Part shown: in pieces, positions 45,804 through 58,100 of the stretch
How the letters are laid out: every line of letters begins with the position of its first letter
Position numbering within the stretch: the stretch's first letter is position 1
From: Hofstenia miamia
Lineage: Eukaryota; Xenacoelomorpha; Acoela
DNA length: 64,000 bases
NCBI GenBank assembly: GCA_004352715.1
Contig: SCFE01000106.1
Location: forward strand, 1,038,205 to 1,102,204
Direction of reading: 5' to 3'
Notes under the pieces: model-generated
Seen by the model: only the letters and a program-made list of their open reading frames with translations
What the model was told of the DNA's origin: nothing
Databases searched by the model: none
Program-made: the position numbers and the translations under genes

Positions 45804-48735
45804 GTAAGGCGAGCAATTATGCACTTAGCATTATATTTTACCTTGGCCCCATAAAAATACTTCTGCATCCGTTCCTGTATTCCAGTTATAACATGAATTG
45901 AACGCTAAGATATCTCATTTTTGAAATGTTCAATGACAATATATGAAATTAAGGAAAAATTTAGTCCTGAAAAAGTGTTTTGTATTGTTAATCGATTTCT
46001 TAATATACTTACTTAAACGTTTTACGAACTTGTTTTATATGTTCAGCTCAATACACTCAATTATAATATTGTGTCTCCCCTTTTGAAATATTAGGCAGAT
46101 AACTTTGTTTATTCAAAAATTTTGTTCAGTTGAATGCAAAGGAATTCAGACACTAAGAGAAATTAACACTATCTGTCGCATATATTTCAATTTTAGAGTA
46201 TTTCCAAAAAAAGAATAATTATATTAGGGAATCGAAATCATTAATTTATATGTTGAGAGAATTAGGAAATTGTACAAAAGCAAAACATCTGCTCCATAAT
46301 TTTATATAATCTAATTAGATTATGGCTATTTTAGATGTTTGCAAAAAAATTTTAAACAATAAATTTTTAATTTTTTAATTGTGCAAACTTTTAAAAGTTT
46401 GAATAGAAAAAATTTGAATTTGGATTGTTTACATTACTGGCCTATGCATATTATGATCGCTATTATTACAAAGGCTAAATCTAGTATGTATGCATTCACT
46501 CTTAAGTCTTTGCAAAATTTCTATTGAAATAATTGGAGGGATTAGTAAACATCTATGAGACTAATTTTTTATGTAAAAGAAATGTTACTCAACAAAAATT
46601 CCATATTGAATTTATTAGAGTATAATTTTTTCATATTTGTATATAAATTGCGAACATTAAGTAAATGAAATGCTGTGTTACATTATGCAATGATTTCGTC
46701 ATCTCTTTGCAAAAGAAAAGGAAAATGCAGTTGATGTGACGCAAAGAAACTAATAATTGAAATGTTTAACGTCGAAGAATAATTATAATTGATTGCAAAG
46801 AAAGGCAAACCGATGACTCCAATTAGCAAGTTCGCAGTACTTTAAAGAGTGGGTGTTTTCCAATATAAACTTTTACATAGTTTTTAATGAATCCGTTAAT
46901 AAATACAAACGACATTAAGGGGTTCGTCGCCAAAACCGATTTACCCATTTAATAGTATATTAAAGAAACTAATGTTGATTAGCGAATGTCTACTTCCAAA
47001 AGAAATGCGAAAATAATTTCTAGCAAGTGATCGGTACTGTGAAAAATAAAAAACATTGAAATATTTATGATAAGTGATAAGCGATATTTATGCAACATTG
47101 CAATAGTGGACGTAATAGAATAACATGACCTGACGATTTACAGTAGATAGTAGAAAAATGTAACTCACATTTACCAATCTTGACATATTAAAAAAATAGA
47201 TGTTGCAAACACATACTAATCAGCATCTGTTCAGTTGTAAAAAAATAGATTATATTTTCCCTGAATACATGAGAGAAAAAAGTTTATAAATGTTCTATTT
47301 GGTAATATCAATATGGTATTCAGCCCATACATCCATTGAAAAGAGCACAAAACATACGCCCTTTTGACACAACACTCTGCAACGGATGGCCTCGGGTTCC
47401 AAGTTTAATCTGAATTCATTCGAACATTTTTAAATAAAAATAGAATAAAACTTAATTTATTATAAAGAAACGTCTTGCTGCAGAAATTTACCCTCAAGTA
47501 TAAGCTCTGATTTTATCAAGATGACAACTGTCTGTTTCTATGTATTTAGCACAAATTTTCAACAGAATCTCTTTAGCAGATTATGAATTTGTAGGATTAA
47601 ACAGAGAGACTTCATCAAAGTTTTGTGTAGATCATAGTACTAAAAAAATATATAATATTGTAAGAAAACAATGTGCTAGCGATATCAATAGAAGAATGAT
47701 ACTGAATGGGAATAATAATAATTCAAGCACAGAGTAATTATATAAAAAAAGGATATTGATTTTGGTGCTATTATTTGATTAAAACAAAAACTCTATTTTC
47801 GATTCTCTAAAACGAATTGCGTAATATTGGCAATGGAAATGACACTGCCCAGTTAGAAAGTAAAAAAACTGTCCTCTTAGTCAGGAGGTGTATACAATTT
47901 CAGTTCACAACTCAAAATGTGTGCTAAGTCAATATTATAGGTGCTTATAACGTGCCGGCCCACATACATTTTTTAAATTTCTTTTATTGAGTGCTCTATG
48001 CTGTTGCTGATTCGAACAATAAGGAAAATATCTTAGGCTTATTAAAAGATACTGGTGGTCCCAGTTGGGCCTTCACACCCTCAACTTTGCACTTCTGCTT
48101 TACACAACTCGAAGAGAAAATTTTCACCAGACAAAATTCAGATACTGTTCAATATTAATCTGCTTACTTAAATCAATGTTATTTCAAGGAATAACATTCA
48201 ACAGATCTGCTAGTTTATATCTAAACTTGCATCATTGATCCATTCAAAGTGTATTTCATTTTGAAATCCATTGATAGTTTCAAGGGTCCAAAGAAGAAAA
48301 TGTAAATATTGTGCATCCTTGATATGAACAATTACGAGGCTAATTGATTATGTTTACCAGTTTATCATAAGGTAAACCGACAAGTATTGGATTATGGTAA
48401 GTCGACGAGTACTTAATGTCGCATGCATAAAAGCTTTGCACTGTGCATTAATGTTTATGATGATTTATGATAATGTTGCCACGATTTTATTCAATAAAAG
48501 CTTAATATTTGTAAGCCTTTTATACTTCAATTGAATAGTTGTTGAAGTTAGGATCAGATAGAAAAAGGCAGTGAAATTTTGGCAGATTGCAAAAGTTTTG
48601 GAAGAGTATATTGCAATCCCAGTGCTTTTTGACACTGAGCACTTGCTTGATTATGAAGGAGAATTAACTTCAGAATTTCATCATATTGCATTTGAAGTCT
48701 TATAAAAGAGCGCATATATATAGGTCTAAAGCGTG
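45804..48735. other. No supported gene
   Basis: AT-rich sequence. The frame at 47540-47737 has no domain. A TCGTCGCCAAAAC stretch near 46926 differs at one of 13 positions from part of the P-like terminal repeat but has no partner nearby. Confidence 0.4.
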
Positions 48736-49124
48736 TTTTATGCTATTTCCTGGAAACTTCGTAAAATTCCTGGAATTCCCAATGTTTTCTTAGAATTTAC
48801 AACAGATTCATTTAGCCAATCAAATTATCACAACTTTATATTTACACACAATACATTTTCACTGACAAGGCACCATCATTATAGTTTGAAATATGGTCCG
48901 TGGTAGTAAAATTTCATTAACAAAGCGTGCTCAAATTCATATTTTGTACGAGGAGGGGTACAATTATCGTGCTATAGCTGTTAGAATGGTCGTGTCAGTA
49001 TCTTAAGTATCCAGAAGTGTTACTCGCTATCTTTTATGCTATTTCCTGGAAACTTCGTAAAATTCCTGGAATTCCCAATGTTTTATTAGAATTTACAACA
49101 GATTCATTTAGCCAATCAAATTAT
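48736..49124 (+). repeat. 93-bp direct repeat flanking a Tc1 start, next to a gap
   Basis: 48736-48828 and 49032-49124 are the same sequence with one or two substitutions. The second copy ends exactly at a 17-base N gap (49125-49141). The segment between them holds the start of a Tc1-type transposase that is cut off at the second repeat. A misjoin is likely. Confidence 0.75.
48893..49031 (+). pseudogene. N-terminal fragment of a Tc1-type transposase
   Basis: From ATG at 48893 the frame reads KISLTKRAQIHILYEEGYNY, then RAIAVRMVVSVS, a TAA, and VSRSVTRY. This is the first helix-turn-helix of a Tc1-type transposase. It stops abruptly where the 93-bp repeat begins. The C-terminal half at 50590-51090 may belong to the same family or the same broken copy. 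Confidence 0.6.
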
Positions 49125-49561
49125 NNNNNNNNNNNNNNNNNTTCAGATCATTCAAGCACTTAGGCTTTTTTGTAATTGTAGTTTTTTAATAATAATTAAA
49201 TACTTCTGTAAAATGCATAATTCAATTTTAATTAATGAAAATATATCCCTAATTTAGAAATTTCATATAAATAGATAATTATACACGTGGTAAGTGTCGT
49301 AGGCAAGAAGATGTTTATGTATTCATACGCATGTCCCCCTCTCCCTCTCACTAGATATGGAAATGGACTGAAAATGTCGGTTCGGGTTGGGTTGGGATCT
49401 GTAACCTGCAAATGTATCATTTAACCCTGAATGGTTGGAAATTTTTTAACTGCTAATTTTCTCCGCAATTATTATTTTCAATATTCATTGTGTAGAAAAT
49501 CTTAAAGTTGAAGAATCTTAAACAATACATTTCCAAAACAGTATTGATAGATTGTAATATT

Positions 49562-50008
49562 ATGGATCAAATATTGGATCCCCTTGATCAACTACATAAT
49601 ACCTTGCAGTCTATCTATTCCAAGAAGACGGCATTAAAAGTAGATCAATTATCTGAGATGCTTGGTTTAATTGGTCAATGCAAAAGTGCGATTATCAGAA
49701 AAATGGATTCTGCACCTGTTGTTTCAAGATCCTATGTAAATGTTGCTTCATCTAAATCCTCAGGTAAGAACACTAACAATATTTCTAATAATACTGAAAC
49801 TGTAATCGTATCTGCTGATGACCGAAAGCTAGTTAGAAATGACATTAAAAAGGTGGAAATGAATTTGAGTAAAATATCAGATGTGGTTATTAAAAATACA
49901 CGTGTAAATGGTGGTGGAAAAATTATCGTGAATATTGTAAAGAATATACGAATTGATAAAGATAAGATATGTGAAAAATTAAAAAGCATTTCCTTAAAAT
50001 CGCATTTT
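49562..50008 (+). CDS. Retroelement ORF1 (gag-like), cut by an assembly gap
   Basis: From the in-frame ATG at 49562 (an earlier one is at 49508) the product runs about 149 codons into the N gap at 50009. It has a helical N-terminal part (LDQLHNTLQSIYSKKTALKV), a Ser/Asn-rich linker, and a segment like the domain that precedes the zinc knuckles of LINE ORF1 or gag proteins (IKNTRVNGGGKIIVNIVKNI, then DKDKICEKLKS). No zinc knuckle is visible because of the gap. Sequence after the gap is open for a while in other frames and may hold its end near 50370. Confidence 0.45.
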
Positions 50009-50230
50009 NNNNNNNNNNNNNNNNNNNNNNNNNNNNNNNNNNNNNNNNNNNNNNNNNNNNNNNNNNNNNNNNNNNNNNNNNNNNNNNNNNNNNNNNNNNN
50101 NNNNNNNNNNNNNNNNNNNNNNNNNNNNNNNNNNNNNNNNNNNNNNNNNNNNNNNNNNNNNNNNNNNNNNNNNNNNNNNNNNNNNNNNNNNNNNNNNNNN
50201 NNNNNNNNNNNNNNNNNNNNNNNNNNNNNN
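50009..50230. other. Assembly gap (222 N)
   Basis: Run of N inside the presumed retroelement ORF1. Confidence 0.99.
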
Positions 50231-50589
50231 CATCTACCGCTATGTAGGACAGAAACTTTCAAAAAGTGTTTTGTGAACAGAGTTCTGTCTACATTATAAT
50301 AATGTAGCAATCGTTGAAACTGGTAAAATCTCTACTACTCCTCACATTATTGTAGTCACTAAAAATGATTCTTAGTTTGGCATCACGCCTTGGATGTTGT
50401 TTTCATTTTATTATTAATTAACTTTTATTTATTATTTATTTTAGTTTTGTATTTTAGTTTTTGCTAACCTGTATTTGGTTTTAGCTTATATTAAATGTCT
50501 TAATGTCTTAATGTAGTGATGAATCCAAAATTTGCCAATTTATATCATACCGGCCACACGTTCTACAAACCAAGAAAATAGGATTTCAA

Positions 50590-51409
50590 CACATGTTACA
50601 CGCAACAAACTGTCCACTCAGCACCTTCTGTGATGATTTAGGATGCTATAACTTGCGAATGGGCGTGCTGGTCTGCATTTTGTTCTTCACAATGAGACAG
50701 TCACCGCCAAGGCCTACCTCAAAATTATTCAGGAGAACGTTCCCATGTTTATGCAGCTTCGCGGAATATCTGTACTACGAGATGGTGCTCCTTGCCACAG
50801 CGCCAAAATTGGGAAACAGTGGATTGCATCACAAGAATTTCGGCTGCTTGAGAACTGGCCGGGAAACTCCCCAGGCCTCAACGTCATAGAAAATTGCTGG
50901 CATCCCATCAAAAAAACTGTCTGAGGAAGCGCCAATACACATCACTTTACGATCTGAGGTATGCTGCACAGAGATTACTGATGATTATTGTAGAAAGCTG
51001 GTCGAGTAAATGTCAAATCGCATTGCTGCGTGTTTGGCCAATAATGGCTGACATACAAAATATTAGTGGGTTTTTCTGAATTAACTATTTACTTTCTACA
51101 CGGTGTTATCACATTGTTTCTACATTGTGTTATTATATTGTTTCTACATTGCGTTTTTTAGTGTAAAATACGAAAATTTCTACATTTGGAAAGTGTTCCC
51201 AAACTTTTGNNNNNNNNNNNNNNNNNNNNGCCAATAATGGCTGACATACAAAATATTAGTGGGTTTTTCTGAATTAACTATTTACTTTCTACACGGTGTT
51301 ATCACATTGTTTCTACATTGTGTTATTATATTGTTTCTACATTGCGTTTTTTAGTGTAAAATACGAAAATTTCTACATTTGGAAAGTGTTCCCAAACTTT
51401 TGGCCAGTA

Positions 51410-51412
<3 letters not shown>
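50590..51412 (+). pseudogene. Tc1-type transposase C-terminal half and element 3' end
   Basis: Frames give NYSGERSHVYAASRNI-type sequence and then, in one frame, VLRDGAPCHSAKIGKQWIAS, LLENWPGNSPGLNVIENCWH and PIKKTV followed by a TGA. The second catalytic Asp (codon at 50781) and the Glu (codon at 50889) are present with 35 residues between them, the same spacing as the TTC5-intron element. The element ends with AACTTTTGGCCAGTACTG at 51412 followed by TA. A 173-bp block of the 3' end is present twice around an N gap (see the next entry). Confidence 0.7.
51037..51402 (+). repeat. 173-bp duplication around a 20-N gap (assembly artefact)
   Basis: 51037-51209 and 51230-51402 are identical as far as I can read, separated only by N. 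Two overlapping contig ends were not merged, so the Tc1 3' region is really about 190 bp shorter. Confidence 0.85.

Positions 51413-51445
<33 letters not shown>
51413..51445. repeat. (TA)n microsatellite
   Basis: TA tract that begins with the TA target dinucleotide of the Tc1 element. Confidence 0.9.
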
Positions 51446-51476
51446 TGTTAAATAACAGACTATTTTTATGTTTCAG

Positions 51477-51521
51477 AATGTCGAAGAGTCAGAACTTCCA
51501 AAAATACCACAACTTTTGCAT
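51477..51521 (+). CDS. Candidate internal exon (15 codons)
   Basis: Acceptor TATTTTTATGTTTCAG and donor CAT|GTATGA enclose 45 bp reading NVEESELPKIPQLLH, phase 0 in and out. Short but with good splice borders; see the next two entries for compatible exons. Confidence 0.4.
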
Positions 51522-51628
51522 GTATGAATCATATTTAAACCTTGTTAATTAGGATAAATAACATGTCTCGGTAAAGTAGGACTTACGTTACGTAGATTTG
51601 GCTGAAATTCTTTTTGTCGCATTTGCAG

Positions 51629-51659
51629 TTATCGAGCATCTCGGAGTCATTGAAAATCA
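51629..51659 (+). CDS. Candidate internal exon (31 bp)
   Basis: Acceptor TTTTTGTCGCATTTGCAG and donor A|GTATGAG enclose 31 bp reading LSSISESLKI plus one base. Entry phase 0 matches the exon at 51477-51521 and the leftover base matches the exon at 53085. Confidence 0.4.
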
Positions 51660-53084
51660 GTATGAGAACTAAAATTACAACGTTTAAATTTAGATATTGA
51701 AAAATAAATTATTTCATAATTTTTAGTTAGAATTGTTACTTAATAATTTGGATTTAGTCTGGCAGAAATTTTTTCAAATTTTTTTTTATGAATTCCTAAC
51801 CAAGTGCTCGTGGGAGTTTTTGAAAGAGCCTTGTTCTCATTTTATTAGGGATTCTCATGACAATTACATGTTTGTTAAATTAATAGTGCACTTGCTATCA
51901 CATTCAATGCACTCTATGCATAAAGCGCTTTGCATGCTTTTCTCCAATTGAATTGATATTTTAGCAAATTCCATAAATTTAATAACAAGATAGAAATTGG
52001 TGGCTAGACAAAATTATAAACGATTTCTTTCCAAAAAGCATTTATTGGAAAATTTATACGTTATTACAATAAATTTAGATCTTGAATATGAGAAATTGTT
52101 ATAGTTTCAATATTTTAATATTTTTCTTGAAATAGAATATATTTAATACAATTGCTAAATTTAACAATGAATTAATGTTTTGGAACTACATCTTACCATC
52201 AATAACAAAAAAGCAATCCTGGAAAAATTAAATCATATTGCAGAGCAAATCAATTTTAAAATTTGGATCTTAGTTCCAGCTGCTATTTTTCTATTTATTT
52301 ATGAAAGAGATTTTGCTTTTCGACTAGTAATTAACAGAGATTATATTTTTAAAACACCAATAATCTTGATATCATGGCTAAGTTTTTAAAAATGGTTTAA
52401 TCATTCCTCTACAATAAAAAGTACAATTACCGAGACTATGAAATACAATACAATGATTATTAGTCAATTAGTAAAGAAAAACACCTCAATGTTTGTTAAA
52501 AAATTACTGTCACAATTTAAAAGTCTTGGAATTTCTGAAAACAATAGAACAACTACGGCTTAATATATGACAGGAAAAATGTTTTTGCTGTGAAACTTTC
52601 AACTGCATCCAATTCAGATATTAAATCACAAATTTAGAATAAATAATATATTTTTTTAGCATAAGACGTTGATTCTAAGTTCTGCAAATCCAACAACTCA
52701 CTAATAACTGTTTGCTTCTATTGAAAAACTTTATACTATAAACTGTACGCGTTGTTACAATTTCAGTAAAAATTAGAAGAGTTGTTATTATAAAATCATT
52801 GGATTGTAAAGCAAAAAGCGTATTGCTTCATTTAAGTTGAACCAAGTGATTTTTCACATAATTATACTAATGAGTAAGGGACTGCTAAAGTAGGCCTATG
52901 TTTGATATGTGATGCAGAGGCTAGGGAGCAAAGGTGCCTGAAACCCCTCCAATTTTTGCATCAAACGTTTATAAATTTTGAAATTTAAGCTCCATGTAAA
53001 CAAATATATTATTGCCATATTATCCATTTACATGGCTTGCTTAAATAAATAATTTCAATTATGAAAATAACATTTCCATTTCAG

Positions 53085-53221
53085 ATATTATTGAGTTGTG
53101 GGGTCACGTTGCTGAATATTTTTCAACGCATAGTGAAATAAACAAACAAACAGGACACATCAACCAATCATCGACCCGCACTCATGGCATTATTGGACAC
53201 AACATGACGTTGTTTCTTTGA
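53085..53221 (+). CDS. Candidate exon, possibly terminal
   Basis: Acceptor AACATTTCCATTTCAG leads into a frame that, when entered with the one base left by 51629-51659, reads NIIELWGHVAEYFSTHSEIN, then KQTGHINQSSTRTHGIIGH, and stops at TGA 53219-53221. GC is raised over flanks. If it is terminal, the exon at 53491 belongs to another transcript; a donor inside this exon is the alternative. Confidence 0.4.
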
Positions 53222-53490
53222 GTTTCACCAACATTTAAATACTTAGACATCGCGACCTGCAATTACTTTGATGGTGTTTCCTACTACATATTGTTAGTGA
53301 AACCCTAACATAAGCTGATACTGATACATGTACCATTATTATGTCACTTAAAAACTTTATTCTATGACAGACTGAGCACTCCTTTAGTTTTACTCTCAAA
53401 TATATTATTCTAAAATTATATTTTGTTTAAATTGGAGGCGGCAAATACAACTTTATTTGAATTATCTTGATTTTATGTTTTCTTTTCCAG

Positions 53491-53593
53491 AAACCCTCGA
53501 AATTTTTCTCATTATCTGGCCTCGTTCAGAGTAATTCCGGGATTTCTCTTAGATATGATGACCTTAACATCACCATTACGATTTTAAGTAAAG
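53491..53593 (+). CDS. Candidate internal exon of an unidentified gene
   Basis: A textbook acceptor (ATGTTTTCTTTTCCAG) and donor (AAAG|GTATGTC) enclose 103 bp with a single frame open throughout: KPSKFFSLSGLVQSNSGISL followed by RYDDLNITITILSK. GC rises within the exon. It contains one N-glycosylation-type site (NIT). Family not recognised. Confidence 0.5.
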
Positions 53594-53929
53594 GTATGTC
53601 TTTATTTGAAATTTTTGAAAAAATATTGTCGTCTTTTTTCTTAAAAAACCTCTATGTACAAAGTGTTTGCAAAATCTATCATTACATGTAAATCTGAAAA
53701 ATTGTCAAATTTTGCATTTCATGTAAATGTTTTGAATCACTAAAATGTGCCCCAGAGTGGTTACCAAAATATTTTTGTTATCAAAGTTAGGGTTGAGCCA
53801 AATTCTATAAATATTCATTATGCACACAATGTAAAATTGACTATGAATAAAAGAGTTAAGGTCCTTGCCCATGTACTTTATGTTAGCTGCTAGAAATAAT
53901 AAAAGAGTTGAAACTGAGTGTATTTTTTC

Positions 53930-54012
53930 AAGCCTTACCGGCCGTCGGTTTGTGAAATCAGCAACCGGCTCGCTTTCAGCATCTTTGGCAGATTTGCGAA
54001 CACTGGTTATTT
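53930..54012. other. GC-rich island: minus-strand exon or transposon end
   Basis: On the minus strand AACCAG is followed by a frame reading VRKSAKDAESEPVADFTNRR and a GTAAGG donor-like sequence. The same strand also starts CAGTGTTCGC, which is like a hAT terminal repeat. I cannot decide between these readings. Confidence 0.3.
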
Positions 54013-54112
54013 GTGCCCAGATTAATTGAATAAAAGATGTATAATGGCACCTATTTTACATATAAGTGTCTATTCTATGCCTTAAACTGGGTGTTGCTAT
54101 ATATTTATACTA

Positions 54113-54795
54113 AACTATGTTAACGATTAGGTTTGAACTTTCAAACTCTTGGCATTTCCTTAATGAATATCTGAGGCAAAATATATGGTCTTTGCAGCCT
54201 TGCCAGGTTGGTTACAAATTTGCAGTAAATCAACCTAGAGTTTATATCAATTTTATTACTGAATTAACAATCTTTACAAGATTGCCTAATATTTGAATGC
54301 ATAGAAAATTATTTTTAAAAAGCAGTTTCAATACAAAATCTGGAGGTATTCTTATGCATGAAATGGAAACCAACTATATAGTTATAATGTCATATTAAGT
54401 TAACATTAACGATCTGCTTGTATAGCAGACAGCTTCAATAGCTNNNNNNNNNNNNNNNNNNNNNAACTATGTTAACGATTAGGTTTGAACTTTCAAACTC
54501 TTGGCATTTCCTTAATGAATATCTGAGGCAAAATATATGGTCTTTGCAGCCTTGCCAGGTTGGTTACAAATTTGCAGTAAATCAACCTAGAGTTTATATC
54601 AATTTTATTACTGAATTAACAATCTTTACAAGATTGCCTAATATTTGAATGCATAGAAAATTATTTTTAAAAAGCAGTTTCAATACAAAATCTGGAGGTA
54701 TTCTTATGCATGAAATGGAAACCAACTATATAGTTATAATGTCATATTAAGTTAACATTAACGATCTGCTTGTATAGCAGACAGCTTCAATAGCT
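54113..54795. repeat. 331-bp duplication around a 21-N gap (assembly artefact)
   Basis: 54113-54443 and 54465-54795 read the same from AACTATGTTAACG to CAATAGCT, separated only by N. Unmerged contig ends. Confidence 0.85.
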
Positions 54796-54929
54796 ATGAC
54801 AGAAGTAATTACCTTTTAATGAGTTATATGCTATAAAATTGGCATAGAATGTCACCCATTTAATCCAACTTTGGGACAAAATATTATTTGGAAGATTTTT
54901 ATAGTGTGACTGAGACAAATTTTCTTTAA

Positions 54930-55127
54930 AAACTACGTACATGCACTGTCCTCTCGTATAAAATTTATAAATTTGTACATCAAATACATTTTCATGAAGT
55001 TGTGGACTTTGTTGAAAATTTCAATGGGACGTCAATTGTCAATTATGCTGCGGGGTATTTTAATAACATTGCAATCTGTAAAGTACATTTATGCGCAAGT
55101 GGATTTAAGGATATAAGCGCTGTATAA
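54930..55127 (+). CDS. Candidate coding segment ending in a stop, no ATG
   Basis: 65 codons are open up to TAA at 55125-55127. The later part looks like real protein: HEVVDFVENFNGTSIVNYAA, then GYFNNIAICKVHLCASGFKD. It lies downstream of the plus-strand exon candidates and could be a last exon, but a clean acceptor is not obvious (ATTTTCATGAAG is the nearest). Confidence 0.3.
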   Translation, partial: KLRTCTVLSYKIYKFVHQIHFHEVVDFVENFNGTSIVNYAAGYFNNIAICKVHLCASGFKDISAV

Positions 55128-58100
55128 TTAAATGGGCTATATATAAATATATACATATATATTAACATAAAAATTGCAATTGCTTACTATTTCTGATACT
55201 AGAAAACGTCGCTTAAAAAACACGGTTTTGCCCAATAATTCGTACCACATATGGGGTCCTTATTAATGCTTACAGGATGAGTTTCGTCGTCTTTGAATTC
55301 CAAAACTGTGAATACTTGGCTAGTTCAATTGAATAACAAAAAGTGATGAATTCAGTTTTAATAAGATGAAAGACTTGAGATTGGTGGATCACCATTGCAA
55401 TACATTATTCAACGTAATCTTGATTCATAATTTATAAAAATATAAACTGACAACCGATACCAAAATAAACAAATCGAAGATTTTCCGAAACTGCAAGGAA
55501 ATTGGAAACTCTAAAAATTCCTAAAACTATTTTTTGAATAAAGTTGTAGCCGCTCTGCACAAGACAACGGGCTTGTTTGTAAAGGGCCTAAGATAATGCT
55601 CAAGATCAGCGTGATCTTATTAAAAGGTAATTATTATAATGCAGACAACAAGATTGGGTATTTATTGCACCTAAACTCTGACAATTGTTTTGTTAAACAG
55701 AGAAATCCAGGACATTATTTGTAAGAATTCATGGCTTGCTAGCAATTCGATCTTGTAAATTACTTTAGTAATTGACATGTGCAAAATTTTGACTATTCTA
55801 TTTGAATAAAAAATATAATGTAAGTGTCCATCAGCAGAAATGCATGGTTTTATGAAATTTTTTATAAAAACTTCTTTTTTCAATTTTTTTAGAATTTTAA
55901 AATTATTTTGAAGATGATCTGAAATGACTGTCTTAATATTTTACGTGCTTCGAGCTATATATATATATATATATATAATCTATACCAAATTCAAGGGAAA
56001 AATCAAAATTTCAATTGTATTTATGTGAGCAGTCCAAAGTTTTTTCTCAAATTGGCTTTCGCTCAAATTGTTATGGCCTGGAAATTAATCGCAATGCGTG
56101 TCTACGGAAAATCATAAATCAAAGCTATCAATTAATCAAATTGCTGGGTGGTGGCGGTGACCGAATTTCTGTGAATTTAAGAGGCCATCTGAATATTTTT
56201 GTTACAGTTATTTTGCACTTCAAACTTAACAACATCCTATATAATTTATTGTGTTGTTTCAATATTCCAAGTAAACATTAAGACACTATTATATCAAAAT
56301 GTTACATACAATTTTACTGAATTGTTCACAAAGGAGATATAGAAAAAATTCTAAATATTTGCAATGTAAGTCCACATTTACGATTAAATTGACCATTTCG
56401 ATGCGTATTATAAATACTGTAAATATATATATATATACTATTTACTTTTAATTGCACCTTCTTCATATTTTAATTAAGCTGTACGCTATTGCGCTTTTTT
56501 TCATTATAATATCCCATCAATTTGCAGGAACGTTGAATTATTAGTAGTATTAATGTTTCGGGGTATATACAGAGTCATGCGCACAGAGAGAGCACAAGGA
56601 TGCAGCTTATCATCAAAAACCTTTAATATAGGGCTAAGACAATAATTTTCTCAAGTAATCAATACGAACACGTATATACTAAATACAAATTCAATTTTAT
56701 TGAAGGCACTTTGTTGCAATAGTATTTAAATTAGAATACCCTTTTACATAAATTACGTTTTAATCAAACCGACTGTATTACTTAGAACAAGCAAGGTAAT
56801 TTTCATCATAATAAATTGGAAAAATTTTAGAAGAAATAAAAAAGTATAATTGTATAAAACACAAATGGGTTTACACGAATGTTAAGCCCTCTTAGAGAAT
56901 TCTTACACGGAGTTCACTATCAGGGTGGGAAATTGTCGGATAGCGGATCATTTATAATCTTTAGGTTAGAAGATTTAAGGTGGGAACTATTTTAAATGTG
57001 AGACATTTGAATATTGAAATTTTTAAAGATATTAATGCTATTTTTATATTTTTTATTTACATTGTTTTTTATGATGCTATTATTGATACTATTGTTAAGA
57101 AAATTTTCAGCGTATTATACTAGAAATCTATTTTTGACCATGTCGGGTGGTGGCACAGTGTTAGGCGGGTCGAGTTGCGGTCATTGTTAAACGAACAGAA
57201 TCTGATATCATGTCAAATAAGTGGTCAATTTCACAGCCTTTTTACGATACACATGAATACACATACATACAAATTACTTCTATGCAATATTTTATAATTT
57301 AGTTTGCGGTTCTGAATTTTATAGCATACTGTTATTTTCAAAAGGTCCTTACATATTCTTCGCCTGAATCACAATGGAAATTTTTCAATATATTGAAGTT
57401 GAGCTTCTGTTTATTTTCTAATCGCATTCATATAAGCTCTTGTAAGAAGTTACTTTGAAATGATGGTTTTGGCAAAAAGTACAATCAAATAGCACAACGA
57501 TTTATTTTAAGGCAAATTACACAGAAATCATTAAATAAGGATTAAGTTAAATATTTAATAATTCTATAAATTGAGTTTGATTCAATTTAAATTTATCGGC
57601 TTCACCTATATTAGTAGTTATTAAGTGGCTGGCGAAATCGTAATACCATTCTCAAAATTATAGATTCTCTAAATTATAAACTGAATGCTTTGGGTTTTGG
57701 CTAGTAATAACGATATTAATATGCTGCTTAAAAGATCTGATTAAAGTTTGGTTAGAAAATATGTAAATAGACTTTAGAATCTGCTTTCAGATGTAATTCC
57801 CAGATTTATCCAATTTTCATTGCAATTTATCCATTTCAAAGCTTTATAAAATGGATGTATGGTATCTTAGCATATTAAAAACTCGAGTGAATTATCACTG
57901 TTATCAATTTCTGGTAACAAATTTTGTTTTAAAATGGCCTCATTTTAGCAAAGAGGTACGGTAATGCTGAAGAAATATTTTCACTGGCTTTGTTTTTCCG
58001 AAAATGGCAAAAACCGTCTTGGTTTCAGTGCCATTCATACGAGACTCTTCATAATATAAAATACGGTTTTGCGTTTTTGCTCTGTTATTCAACCACGTTT

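Noticed and set aside
46920-46945. P-element terminal repeat relic (TCGTCGCCAAAAC)
   Set aside because: Only 13 bp with one mismatch and no inverted partner or transposase piece nearby.
48736-49124. Target-site duplication or LTRs around the Tc1 start
   Set aside because: 93 bp is too long for a Tc1 target duplication, the enclosed element is cut mid-gene, and the second copy ends at an N gap; a misjoin is likelier.
55250-55320. Minus-strand mini-exon (QVFTVLEFKDDETHP)
   Set aside because: A donor-like GTAAGC and an acceptor are present, but only about 47 bp in one of two open frames; too weak to list as a gene.
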